Source: Caenorhabditis remanei
Lineage: Eukaryota; Nematoda; Chromadorea; Rhabditida; Rhabditidae
Length of the DNA stretch: 64,000 bases
Assembly (NCBI RefSeq): GCF_010183535.1
Contig: NC_071330.1
Location: 372,001 to 436,000, forward strand
Reading direction: 5' to 3'
A program made the position numbers and the translations under genes. This document shows, in pieces, positions 24,601 to 34,733 of this stretch. How positions within the stretch are numbered: position 1 is the stretch's first letter; each line of letters starts with the position of its first letter. Below the pieces are notes generated by a model. It was not told the DNA's origin, did no database searches, and saw only the letters and a list, made by a program, of their open reading frames with translations.

Positions 24601-26240
24601 CAGTGGAGAGGTACGGTTTTCATGGACATCTGGACACACAAAACTACAGAAAATGTGGAATTGGGGGTCTGGCGCACCTTCGACGCCTTTTTGAGTTTTC
24701 AGGCAAGAAACCCGCTAAATTGGAGAATCTGGCGCACCTCGGACGCATAAAACGACATAATTTTTTTTAATTCGAGTGTCAGGCGCACCTTTGACGCGTT
24801 TTCCTGATTTTCAGGATAGAAACCCGCTAAATTAGAGATTCTGAACGCATAAAACGACAAAAAATGTGGAATTCGAGTGTCAGGCGCGTCTTTGACGCGT
24901 TTTCTTAGTATTATGCCAAAAAACCGCTGCAATCGAGAATCTGGCGCACCTTTGACGCATAAAACGACAGAAAATGTGGATTTCGACTGTCAGGCGCACC
25001 TTCGACGCGTTTTCTCATGATTTTCAGTCAAGAAACCCGTTAAAATAGAGAATCTGGCGCACCTTTGCCGCGTTTTCTCAGTGATTTCCTTCCAGATTGA
25101 ACAAGGAGCGACTAGTTGAAGAGGAACGACGAAAACGAGATCATGATCGAATGGCGGGAAGAATTGATAACTCGACGAGGTAAATTTGTGGGAAATCTGG
25201 GAATTTTCAGTCAAAAAAGTTCAAAAATTCTGAAAATTCTTCTAAAAAACTGAAAATTTTCACAATTTTCAGTCACAAATTTTTAAATTTCCAGCAGTGA
25301 AAAACGTGCCCGTATCGATCCTCTCTCCAATAATTTCGTGACGTCTTCATCGATGACGTCATCAGTTTCGAATGGGAAACTCCTCCCACCGCCTCCAATA
25401 CCTCCTCAACTCAACTATCCACCGCCACCAATTGGAGGATACTCGACGAATAATCAACAGAAGAATCAGATGAGTCGACGACCGTTTGAACAGATGACAA
25501 CCACGTCTTCTGGGTCACCGGCGTTTCGAGCCAGGTAGGGGGGGAGACATCTGGAAATACAGATGGACAAACAAAAACACTATTTTTCAACTAATTTTTG
25601 TTGAAAAAGTTGTAAAAAAAATACCGAAAAAGCCTTTGAAAATGGGGCCTGAAAACCCTGAAAACCTCCAGGATTTGCCTAAAATTGGACCTTAAAACTC
25701 CTAATTACTTGCCTGAGAAGCCTGTCTAGCCTATAATCGGCCTGAAGGAGGCCCTAAACATGCCTGAAAAGCCTAAAAGTGCCTAATGTAACCTGAAAAG
25801 GGCATGATGAGCCTAAGATAACCCTTGAGCCTCCGATTTTCAACCAAATTGGAATAGTTTCGAAAAATTCAGTTTTTTAATCGCATTTTCGACCCCAAAA
25901 ACCTGGAGACTGGCGTGTCGTTGGCGCGTTTTTCATCTGATTAATAGCGAGAAGTGTCGACTATTTCCTTCCTTTTTCAAGTTTAAAATTTCGAAAATTT
26001 CGATAAATAAAGACATCTGGACACATAGATGTGCTGAAAAACCCATTTTTAGTCATAAAAATAGCAGAATTTTCACAAAAAATCGTGATTTTTTTCATAG
26101 AAGATCATATTTTAAACCGTGTCCAAAGTTTCAGTGCCCGCGCATTCGACGTCGCCCCAATGTTGACTCCTCCAGTTGCTCCGAAACTTCAGAATCTCTC
26201 GGATTCTGATATGGATTTGGAGGATGGAGAGGTGGAATGA
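21676..26240 (+). CDS. cit-1: Cyclin T, plus-strand copy (intact)
   Basis: Fourteen exons: 21676-21753, 21805-21935, 21987-22068, 22116-22235, 22829-22955, 23001-23052, 23436-23526, 23643-23730, 23828-23893, 23955-24004, 24492-24610, 25096-25179, 25295-25534 and 26135-26240 (stop). Phases agree throughout. The start exon encodes SKWIFTKEQ, the typical cyclin T opening, followed by KEGMSREEELGYRQ and cyclin-box segments (HRFYYWHSFKKYDYRDVGAA, CVFVAGKSHECPRKLSHVV, IAFDLNIHLPHVNVL, VTDWCLRYSAASM). The tail is basic then Pro-rich (PPPPIPPQLNYPPPP) and ends in an acidic EDGEVE, parallel to the EDGELV end of the neighbouring gene. Long introns are filled with the dispersed GC-rich motif. It is head to head with the other cyclin T gene, so the pair probably arose by an old inverted duplication. 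Confidence 0.92.
22605..25085. repeat. Arrays of the dispersed GC-rich motif in cyclin T introns
   Basis: Facing copies flank a 50 bp gap at 22606-22627 (forward) and 22676-22697 (reverse). Reverse copies recur at 23064-23400. A dense forward array of about eight copies lies at 24026-24364, spaced about 35-55 bp. A reverse array lies at 24669-25074. Exons between these arrays contain no copy. Confidence 0.8.
25620..25840 (+). repeat. Degenerate GCCTGAAAAGCCTAAA minisatellite
   Basis: Irregular repeats of GCCTGAAAA and GCCTAAAA with 5-15 bp between, in the last intron of the intact cyclin T gene. A duplicated copy lies at 33015-33195 and an unrelated-locus copy at 36535-36895. Confidence 0.7.
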
Positions 26241-27217
26241 AGGACCCCCATCACTGAAGGATCTCCATATTGTCTCGATAAATTAATATTTGATTACTTG
26301 AAACATATTTTTAATAGGAAATTCTCTAGAATTCTTTTCGTCTTCTTCTTACCAGTTTAACAGTTTAACTTATTTGTGTTATTACTATTTTTCACCTATT
26401 CTTCTCGTTATTTTCTCGTTTTGTGATTGATTTTTGACTTTTGGCTGAAAAATCCCGATTTTCAGCTGAAAATTTTGAATTTTTGGGAAAACTATCAATT
26501 TTGAAGTATAAAACCCTATTTTTCTGCTGAAAATGCTGAAAATTCCGATTTTTATCATTTAAAAATACATTTTTCGGCTGAAAAAAACTGAAGATTTTAG
26601 CTGAAAACCCCACTTTTCTAGCTAAAAACCCTATTTTCCTGCGGAAAACTGCTAAAAAATCCACTTTTCGGACAGAAAAATCGGATTTATTGGAATTTTT
26701 GCAAAAAAAAAAACCTCGATTTTGCAGCTAAAAACATAAGTTTTGAATTTTTAGCTCGGGAACCCACTTTCCCAGTTAAAAAAAGCTAAAAATTGGATTT
26801 TATCTTTCAAAAAATTCGCTTTTTTGGCTGAAAACCCTATTTTCCTGCTGAAAAATGCTGAAAAATCCATTTCTGACGAAACTTTTGGCAGAAAAAATCG
26901 ATTTTTTTTTCGAAAAAACCGATTATTCCCACGTTTCCAGCTGAAAAAAAGCTGAAAATTCCGATTTTCAGCCCAAAAACCGCCTCTTTTGTCTCATTTT
27001 TCCCCAACTTCTTTCCCCTTCACTTCTCACTGTGAGACCCCCCCACACATCCAAATCCACAAATTCCCAATTCCTCTCTCCGGTAGCTAGTACAACTTTC
27101 TCAAACATTTTTCCAAAATAAAACAAAAACAAATTATCATTCTTATATATAAAACGCATGTGGAGTCTGTCCATCTGTCCCAATGTCCGCAAATTTTGAG
27201 AAATGAGAAAGAAAAGC

Positions 27218-27288
27218 AGCCGGGCCCAAAATCGAACTTGCGCTTTTTGCGCAGAAACCGCCGCCTTGGACCACTCGGCCACGCGGAC
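27218..27288 (-). pseudogene. tRNA-like relic (class II type)
   Basis: On the minus strand, GTCCGCGTGGCCGAGTGGTC, then CAAGGC, is an excellent A-box and D-arm of Leu/Ser type, and AAGTTCGATTTTG resembles a degraded B-box and T-loop. The 3' end (GGGCCCGGC) does not pair with the 5' acceptor half GTCCGCG, and no proper anticodon stem forms. It looks like a dead tRNA or a tRNA-derived SINE head. Confidence 0.45.
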
Positions 27289-27389
27289 ACATTTCTGAGA
27301 AGGTGAACAAGTAATAGAGGAGAAGCCAGCCGGATGAAGCGCCCGAAGAATTTTTGGGAAAACCATCAATTTTGAAGTATAAACCCTAT

Positions 27390-27570
27390 TTTCAGCAGGA
27401 TGCATTCCATTTCTGCAAAATTTCGGGTGGGAAAAGTGAGATTTTTGGTCAAAATCGTCATTTTTCGCATCTCTGGGGTGCCTTTGACGCGTTTTTCAGA
27501 GACTACTAACCTCTCAACTTGTCCTCGTTCATTGTCTCATCGAATTGAGCATACCATGGAGAGTCCATAT
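27390..27570 (-). repeat. Inverted fragment of cyclin T exons 8-9
   Basis: This is the reverse complement of part of the plus-strand cyclin T gene, about 23690-23835: the end of exon 8 (including the GAATTGAGCATACCATGGAG stretch), the 97 bp intron with its GC-rich motif, and the acceptor of exon 9. It sits 1.2 kb downstream of the cyclin T stop. The same fragment recurs at 33890-34060 after the truncated copy. Confidence 0.8.
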
Positions 27571-28079
27571 TTTTCTCTATTTTTTCTAGTAAAAATCCTA
27601 ATTTTCCAACTTATTTTCACAAAATTTCATACTATTTGAGCGAAATTTGCGTCTGAAAATCTCCAAAGAAACTTCAAAAAACATGCGCGTAAATTAGGGT
27701 GCATTGACCGCAAACATCTGCAAACACCGCGACGCAAAAATGCAGAGTTTTGAAAATTTGAATTTCAGATTTTTTCATTGAACATTCTCACTCGTTTTCC
27801 GTCTGTATTTTCTAGATTTTTTCTGATTTTTTCTGAAAATAATTGCAGGAAAACAGGGCGGAGCTTATTCTCCCGAATTTTTGATCAAAAACGCTCAAAA
27901 ATTCGAAAAATGCGTGGAAAAATTTAAAAATTCGTAAAACTCAATTTTTTGTTATTTCTCCGATTTTCAATCTTATTTTCCATTCATATTTCGCCGATTT
28001 CCGTGAAAATTCTTTCCTCCGTTTAAAAATCGCATCTTCCTTGTTTTTTTTTCAGGTAAAATTGTCAGCAACTCCAGAA

Positions 28080-28688
28080 ATGAGTATCTACGAGTCAACA
28101 TTCGCCCAATCAGAAAAAACCGACGCGATTCTGGTCGTCGAGGGAAAAAAGTTGCATGTCAATAAAACGGTTCGTGAAATTCTCCAATAAATTTAAATTT
28201 ACAAAAATAAATTTCATTTTCCAGCTCCTCTCTATTCATTCCGACTACTTCAACTCACTTTTCAATGGAGATTTCAAAGAAAAATCGATGTCAGAAATCG
28301 AGATTAAAGATGTCGATTTCAAAGCTTTCGCTACTCTTTGAGTTTGATTCACCCGAATCCAATAACTCCGAGAGGTAATTAAGCTAATTATTGATATCTT
28401 TCACCTATGAAATTTCCAGCAAAAAGAGCCGATAAAATTCTGGAACTTGCCGAACGATTTCTTCTCCCAGCCGCTACTAACTACATGGAGTTGTTCCTCC
28501 TTTCTCCAAATGTGAAGGCAGATTATAAACTCTTCCTTGGTGATAAATATGGTTTGAATAATCTTATAGAACACGCCTTGTCTCTATATACTTATCGCTG
28601 TCAAATTCTTGCCTTCTCCCGTACTTACCCAAATGTTTCTGACGCCACTAAGGCTAGATTGTATGAGAAATTAGTTAATTTCGAATAG
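28080..28688 (+). pseudogene. BTB-domain protein gene with a frameshift
   Basis: Three exons are visible: 28080-28169, 28225-28374 and 28420-28688. They encode a BTB/POZ core (AILVVEGKKLHVNKT, LLSIHSDYFNSLFNGDFKEK, IEIKDVDFKAF) and a C-terminal helical region (ADKILELAERFLLPAATNYM). This is the form of the expanded nematode MATH/BTB families that act as CUL-3 adaptors. In exon 2 the frame ends at a TGA at about 28339-28341 within CTACTCTTTGAGTTTG. One base short in that T-run explains it, because the following bases read as the expected BTB continuation in another frame. The flanking exons remain in phase. No MATH domain is seen. It is either a recent pseudogene or a sequencing error. Confidence 0.75.
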
Positions 28689-28835
28689 TAATGTAGCTCT
28701 TTTATGAGTAAATTCGCTTTCTATATTGTTTTACTTGTTTTCCGTTCGCATGTAAATAAATACTTCAATCTTCTTCTTTCTCTCGAATTTTCCCGGGCTA
28801 CGGTAGCTACAAAAGTACGCAAACACCGTCATTGC

Positions 28836-29192
28836 TCAAAAAGTTGTCTGGTGTACCTTTGACGCGTTTTGCTTATTTTCAGCCAAACCCGTTAAAATCT
28901 AGAATCTGGCGCACCTTTGACGCATAAAATGAAAGAAAATTTGGAATTCGAGTGTCAGGCGCACCTCTGACGCGTTTTCCAAGTTTTTTTGTCAAAAAGT
29001 CAACTGGCGCACCTTTGACGCGTGTTCCATGATTTTCAGCCAATAAATCCGCAAAAAATCGAGAATCTGGCGCACCTTTGTCGCGTTTTCTATCTGATTT
29101 GCTTCCAGATTGAACAAGGAGCGACTAGTTGAAGAGGAACGACGAAAACGAGATCATGATCGAATGGCGGGAAGAATTGATAACTCGACGAG
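28836..29192 (+). pseudogene. Displaced cyclin T exon 12 with its 5' intron
   Basis: Exon 12 of cyclin T (84 bp) is present at 29109-29192 with its acceptor and donor, preceded by the matching intron with reverse-oriented GC-rich motifs. It lies upstream of exon 5 of the truncated copy, so it is out of order. At about 29335 the sequence switches to cyclin T intron 4 sequence. Confidence 0.8.
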
Positions 29193-29866
29193 GTAAATTT
29201 GTGGGAAATCTGGGAATTTTCAGTCAAAAAGTTCAAAAATTCGAGTAAAATTCACTGAAACTCTAATTTTAAACATTTCCAGCAATAATTCTTTAATAAA
29301 ACTGGAAGTTTTTACTATTTTCAGTCACAAAATCAACGAAAATCTTAGAAAATTTTCATTTTATCACAAAATTCAGCGTTTTCTGCATAATTTTCTCATT
29401 TTTATCTGATTTTTTCTAGATTTTTTCAGCAGAAAATCTCTAAAAACGACTCTAAAACCAGAAAATGGGATTTCAGATTGAGAAAACGCGTCAAAGGCGC
29501 GCCAGACACATTTCTATGCGAAAAATAACCATTTTTTCAAAAATGTCCGAAACTGGCGCGCGTTTGACGCGTTTTTTCTATATGAAATCCCATTTTTTGG
29601 TTTCAAAATAGTTTTTGGAGATTTTCGGCTAAAATTTTAAAACTTTTTACACAAAAAATCTCCGATTTCCAGTCAAAACTCTCTGAAAATCCATCAAAAT
29701 CCTAGAAACCGCCCATTATTTCCAGGCGCGAAACGAAGCCGCCCAAATCATTGTCCTTCTCGAGAGTATGATTCTCCAAACGATCGCTTTCGATCTGAAT
29801 ATTCATCTACCTCATGTCAATGTCCTTCAGATTATGGAAAAAGTCGATAAAGGTATTTCATTTGTA

Positions 29867-30087
29867 TTACAACTGCGCTCCATCGCAAACGAAAGAGTAT
29901 CGGCGAGAGAGACGCAGAGTTTTACCAATTTTTGACCTGTTTTCGCTATTCTTCGTAATTTTTTTGTAAATTATTATGAAAAATAGCAAAAATAGGTCAA
30001 AAACTGTGAAAATCTGTGTCGCCGTGATAAAAAACTCTGCGTCTCTCTTGCCGATACTCTCTCGTTTGCGGTGGAGCGCGGTTGTAA
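29867..30087. mobile_element. MITE, family I, inserted in the truncated cyclin T copy
   Basis: The inverted ends TTACAACTGCGCTCCATCGC and GCGGTGGAGCGCGGTTGTAA are present. The corresponding intron of the intact cyclin T gene (22956-23000, 45 bp) lacks the element, so the insertion happened after the duplication. Confidence 0.85.
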
Positions 30088-30399
30088 TTCAAACCTTTTA
30101 AAAATTCAAAAATTTGACTAAATATTCGAAATTTTCAGACGAACATTACCGCTCACTCAAGTCGTGTGCCTTCTATTTTGCCACAGATGTGTAAGTTTAG
30201 AGACTGGCGTACCGTTGGCGCGTTTTTGGGATTTTTGAGATTTTTAATGAATTTTCAGCTAAAACTGGACAAAATCAGTGGTTGTAGAGATTTTTAGAGT
30301 AAAAAACGAGGTTTTTAATGCATTTTCAGCTGAAAAATAACAAAATCTTTGATTTTAGAGCTATTCTCATAGATTTTAATGTAAAAAGTTGGTTTTTTG

Positions 30400-32455
30400 A
30401 AGTCTGGCGTGTCGTTGGCGCGTTTTTAGAAGAGAAATCGTGATGTCTGGGGTGCCTTAAACGCTTTTTTCGTGTAGTCTTCATTAAACATTTCATCTGA
30501 GAATGTGTCTGGCGCACCGTTGGCGCGTTTTTGCATACTCCATTATGATTAGAAAAGAGGCTGGCGCGCCTGAAACGCGTTTTACAACAAAAATAAAAAA
30601 ACGAGTTTCTTGGGCGCGTTTTTTTCCGAATTTTGATGAATTTTTAGAGGATTTTGGTCTAAAATCGGGATTAACGAGGAAAAACTAAGATTTTCCATAA
30701 ATTTAAGACATTTTTGAATAAAATTTCCTTATTTTCGCCTGGAGATGGGATATAGAAGTGTGTCTGGCGCGCCTCTGACGCGTTTTTTTCTATCTGAAAT
30801 CCCATTTTCTTGGTTTCAGAATCGCCGTAACCGACTGGTGTCTCCGCTATTCGGCCGCCTCAATGTCAATTGTCATCATCTATTTAATGGCGGCGTATGC
30901 CAATGTTCGGGTCAGTTTTTGGACGGAAAATGAGGATTTTTCACTAAAATCGGTGAAAAATGCGATTTTCCGTCCCAAAATCCACTTTTTTCCAGATAGA
31001 ACGCCTCTTCGCCGACTTCATGACAGAGGGCTCTCCATGGTATGCACAATTCGATGAGACAATGAATGAAGACAAGTTGAGAGGTTAGTAGTCTCTGAAA
31101 AACGCGTCAAAGGCACCCCAGAGATGCGAAAAATGACGATTTTGACCAAAAATCTCACTTTTCCACCCAAAATTTTGCAGAAATGGAACGAGACTTCATC
31201 CAAACCTATCGTAACAGTTGTCAATTCCATTATGCGTCGAAATATAGTGAGTTTCCATCCGAAAAATCTGAAAAAGAACAGAGAAAAACCGCCGAAAAAA
31301 GTTCCAGACTTGCGTGAGAATAGACCACCACTCGACCATCCGGATGTCAGGAAAATTGTGAGTTTTTGTACAAAAACGCGCCAATGACACGCCAGACGAC
31401 AAGTTTCCTTCTAAAAACGCGCCCAAGGCGCCCCAGAAACTCGTTTTCCAATTTCCATGGAAAAAAAACGCGTTTCAGGCGCGCCAGCCTCATTCCTAGA
31501 TATCATTTCGAGTGAACACGCAAAAACGCGCCCACGGCACCCCAGTTTTATAGTTTGTGAGAGAAAACGCGCCGATTACTCACCAACCCCATTTTCATAT
31601 CAAATTTTTAATGATTGCAAGAAAAACGCGTCTCAGGCACGCCAGACAACACCTTTCTTTCTGAAACGCGCCAACGACACGCCAGACTTTGAACTTTCCC
31701 AATTTTTACATCAAAACATATGGAAATAGCTCTAAAATCACTGATTTTTGTTCATTTTTAGCTGAAAATTGATTTTTTTTTTAAATTTTCACCTTAAAAT
31801 CCTATTTTTAGGAACGAACTCGTGACGCTCGAAGCCACAGCCCCATGATCAATCATCAACAAGTTCCAGATTCCACACAGAACGGAAGGCCACGTGGATA
31901 TGTGCCAAAAGACGAGTTGACAGTGGAGAGGTACGGTTTTAATGGACATCTGGACACACAAAGCGACAGAAAATGTGGAATTTTGAGTGTCTGGCGCACC
32001 TTCGACGCCCTTTCTGAATTTTCTTTTTAAAAAATCAGCTGGCGCACCTTTGGGCATAAAACTACAAAAAATGTTAGATTTTGAGTGTCTGGCGCACCGT
32101 TGACGCGTTTTCCTGATTTTCAGCCAAGAAACCCACTAAATTAGAAAATCTGGCGCACCTCGGACGCATTAAACGACAGAATTTTTTAAAATTCGAGTGT
32201 CTGGCGCGTCTTTGACGCGTTTTCCTTATTTTCACCCAAACCCGTTAAAATCTAGAATCTGGCGCACCTTTGACGCATAAAAAATCAGAAAATGTGGAAT
32301 TCAAGTGTCAGGCGCACGTTTGGCGCGTTTTTCTCAGTTTTCTGCCGAAAAGTCATCTGGCGCACCTTCGACGCGTTTTTTCATGATTTTCAGCCAAGAA
32401 ATCCACAAAAATCGAGAATCTGGCGCACCTTTGACGCATTTTCTCAGTGATTTCA
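30400..32455. repeat. Dispersed GC-rich motif arrays in the duplicated cyclin T introns
   Basis: The arrays match those of the intact gene in position and orientation: forward around 31375-31690, reverse around 31990-32445, plus reverse copies at 30404-30425, 30510, 30560 and 30765. Individual copies have gained, lost or changed bases between the two genes. Confidence 0.75.
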
Positions 32456-33014
32456 TTCTAGATTGAACAAGGAGCGGCTAGTTGAAGAGGAACGACGAAA
32501 ACGAGATCATGATCGAATGGCGGGAAGAATTGATAACTCGACGAGGTAAATTTGTGGGAAATCTGTGAATTTTCAGTCAAAAAAGTTCAAAAATTCTGAA
32601 AATTCTTCTAAAAAACTGAAAATTTTCACAATTTTCAGTCACAAATTTTTAAATTTCCAGCAGTGAAAAACGCGCCCGCATCGATCCTCTCTCCAATAAT
32701 TTCGTGACGTCTCCATCGATGACGTCATCAGTTTCGAATGGGAAACTCCTCCCACCGCCTCCAATACCTCCACAACTCAACTATCCACCACCACCACTTG
32801 GAGGATACTCAACGAATAATCAACAGAAGAGTCAAATGAATCGACGACCGTTTGAACAGATGACAACCACGTCTTCTGGGTCACCGGCGTTTCGAGCCAG
32901 GTACGGGGGGAGACATCTGGAAATACAGATGGACTGATAGACACACAAAAACACTATTTTTCAACTAATTTTGTTGGAAAAGTTGTAAAGAAAAAACACC
33001 GAAAAAACCTTTGA

Positions 33015-33195
33015 AAATGGGGCCTGAAAACCCTGAAAACCTCCAGGACCTGCCTAAAATTGAACCTTAAAACTGCTAATTACCAAGCCTGACGAGCCTA
33101 TAATCGGCCTGAAAGAGGCCTAAACATGCCTGAAAAGCCTAAAAGTGCCTAATGCAGCCTGAAAAAGGCATGATGAGCCTAAGATGACCCTTAAG
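33015..33195 (+). repeat. GCCTGAAAA minisatellite, duplicated copy
   Basis: Same degenerate repeat as 25620-25840, carried along by the cyclin T duplication into the last intron of the truncated copy. Confidence 0.7.
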
Positions 33196-33889
33196 GGCTC
33201 CGATTTTCAACCAAATTGAAAAAGTTTCGAAAAATTCAGTTTTTTTATCGCATTTTCGGCCCAAAAAACCTGGAGACTGGCGTGTCTTTGACGCGTTTTC
33301 CACCACCAGATTATCGGCGAGAAGTTTCGACTATTTCCTTCCCTTTTTAGGTTTAAAATTTAGACAATTTCGATAAATAAAGACATCTGGACGCACAGAT
33401 ATGCCGATAAACACATTTTTACTCAAAAAAATAGCAGAAATTTCACAAAAAATCGTGATTTTTTTCATAGAAGATCATATTTTAAACCGTGTCCAAAGTT
33501 TCAGTGCCCGCGCATTCGACGTCGCCCCAATGTTGACTCCACCAGTCGCTCCGAAACTTCAAAATCTCTCGGATTCTGATATGGATTTGGAGGATGGAGA
33601 GGTGGAATGAAGGACCCCCCATCACTGAAGGATCTCCATATTGTCTCGATAAATTAATATTTGATTACTTGAAACATATTTTTAATAGGAAATTCTCTAG
33701 AATTCTTTTCGTCTTCTTCTTACCAGTTTAACAGTTTAACTTATTTGTGTTATTACTATTTTTCACCTATTCTTCTCGTTATTTTCTCGTTTTGTGATAG
33801 ATTTTTGACTTTTGGCTGAAAAAATCCCGATTTTCAGCTGAAAATTTTGAATTTTTGGGAAAACCATCAATTTTGAAGTATAAAACCCT

Positions 33890-34060
33890 ATTTTCAGCAG
33901 GATGCATTCCATTTCTGCAAAATTTCGGGTGGAAAAGTGAGATTTTGGTCAAAATCGTCATTTTTCGCATCTCTGGGGTGCCTTTGACGCGTTTTTCAGA
34001 GACTACTAACCTCTCAACCTGTCCTTGTTCATTGTCTCATCGAATTGAGCATACCATGGA
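33890..34060 (-). repeat. Second inverted fragment of cyclin T exons 8-9
   Basis: Equivalent to 27390-27570, and followed by the same downstream sequence up to about 34440. The segment between the cyclin stop and this fragment is shorter here, because the tRNA-like and pyrimidine-rich part present at 26600-27350 is missing. Confidence 0.8.
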
Positions 34061-34733
34061 GAGTCCATATTTTTCTCTATTTTTTCTAGTAAAAATCCTA
34101 ATTTTCCAACTTATTTTCACAAAATTTCATACTATTTGAGCGAAATTTGCGTCTGAAAATCTCCAAAAAAACTTCAAAAAACATGCGCGTAAATTAGGGT
34201 GCATTGACCGCAAACATCTGCAAACACCGCGACGCAAAAATGCAGGGTTTTGAAAATTTGAATTTCAGATTTTTTCATTGAACATTCTCTCTCGTTTTCC
34301 GTCTGTATTTTCTAAATTTTTTTGATTTTTTCTGAAAATAATTACAGGAAAACAGGGCGGAGCTAATTCCCCAGAATTTTTGATCAAAAACGCTCGAAAA
34401 ATTCGAAAAATGCGTAGAAAAATTAAAAAATTCGTAAAACTGTCCCAAAAACTTAATTTTCTATGGTTTTGAATAGTTTTTGGTAAATTTTTGTGACATG
34501 AGCAGTGATTTAATCGATTTTAACAATTTTTGATTACAATTTCCTCTATTTTTTCATCAAAATTATGGATTTTCGTCACTCGACAGTTTTTCTCTTTTCT
34601 TCCTTAATGTCTTCTCAAAATCGCTCGTTTTTTGTTGTTTTTCTATTAATTGTAATGCGTTTTTATGTTGTATCTCGTCTAATGCCACAAAACACGAGAA
34701 AAACTAAATTAAATTTTAGAGAAATCTCGAAAA

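Larger units (their letters stand above)
26241..28079. other. 3' flank of cyclin T with relics
   Basis: The first part is AT-rich simple sequence built from GCTGAAAATTTT-like words. It holds a tRNA-like relic (27218-27288) and an inverted cyclin T fragment (27390-27570), annotated separately. The stretch 27000-27125 resembles 36150-36300, just beyond the phospholipase A2-like gene, including CTCACTGTGAGACCCCCCCA and GTAGCTAGTACAACTTTCTC. No intact gene is seen. Confidence 0.5.
29726..33610 (+). pseudogene. Cyclin T third copy, lacking exons 1-4
   Basis: Exons equivalent to 5-14 of the 21676-26240 gene are all present with the same lengths: 29726-29852, 30139-30190, 30820-30910, 30996-31083, 31181-31246, 31308-31357, 31812-31930, 32462-32545, 32661-32900 and 33505-33610. 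Reading frame and splice signals are kept and exons are nearly identical to the intact copy, while introns carry indels and an inserted MITE (29867-30087). Exons 1-4, which hold the start codon and the first cyclin-box helices, are absent. Without them the product could not be a normal cyclin T. It is a recent 5'-truncated duplicate. An unknown upstream exon could still make it a chimeric gene. Confidence 0.85.

Noticed and set aside
26968..27405. Minus-strand reading frames of 67-145 codons near the tRNA-like relic
   Set aside because: They cross the tRNA relic and the inverted cyclin T fragment, are shared only as repeat DNA with 36150-36300, and have no family signature.
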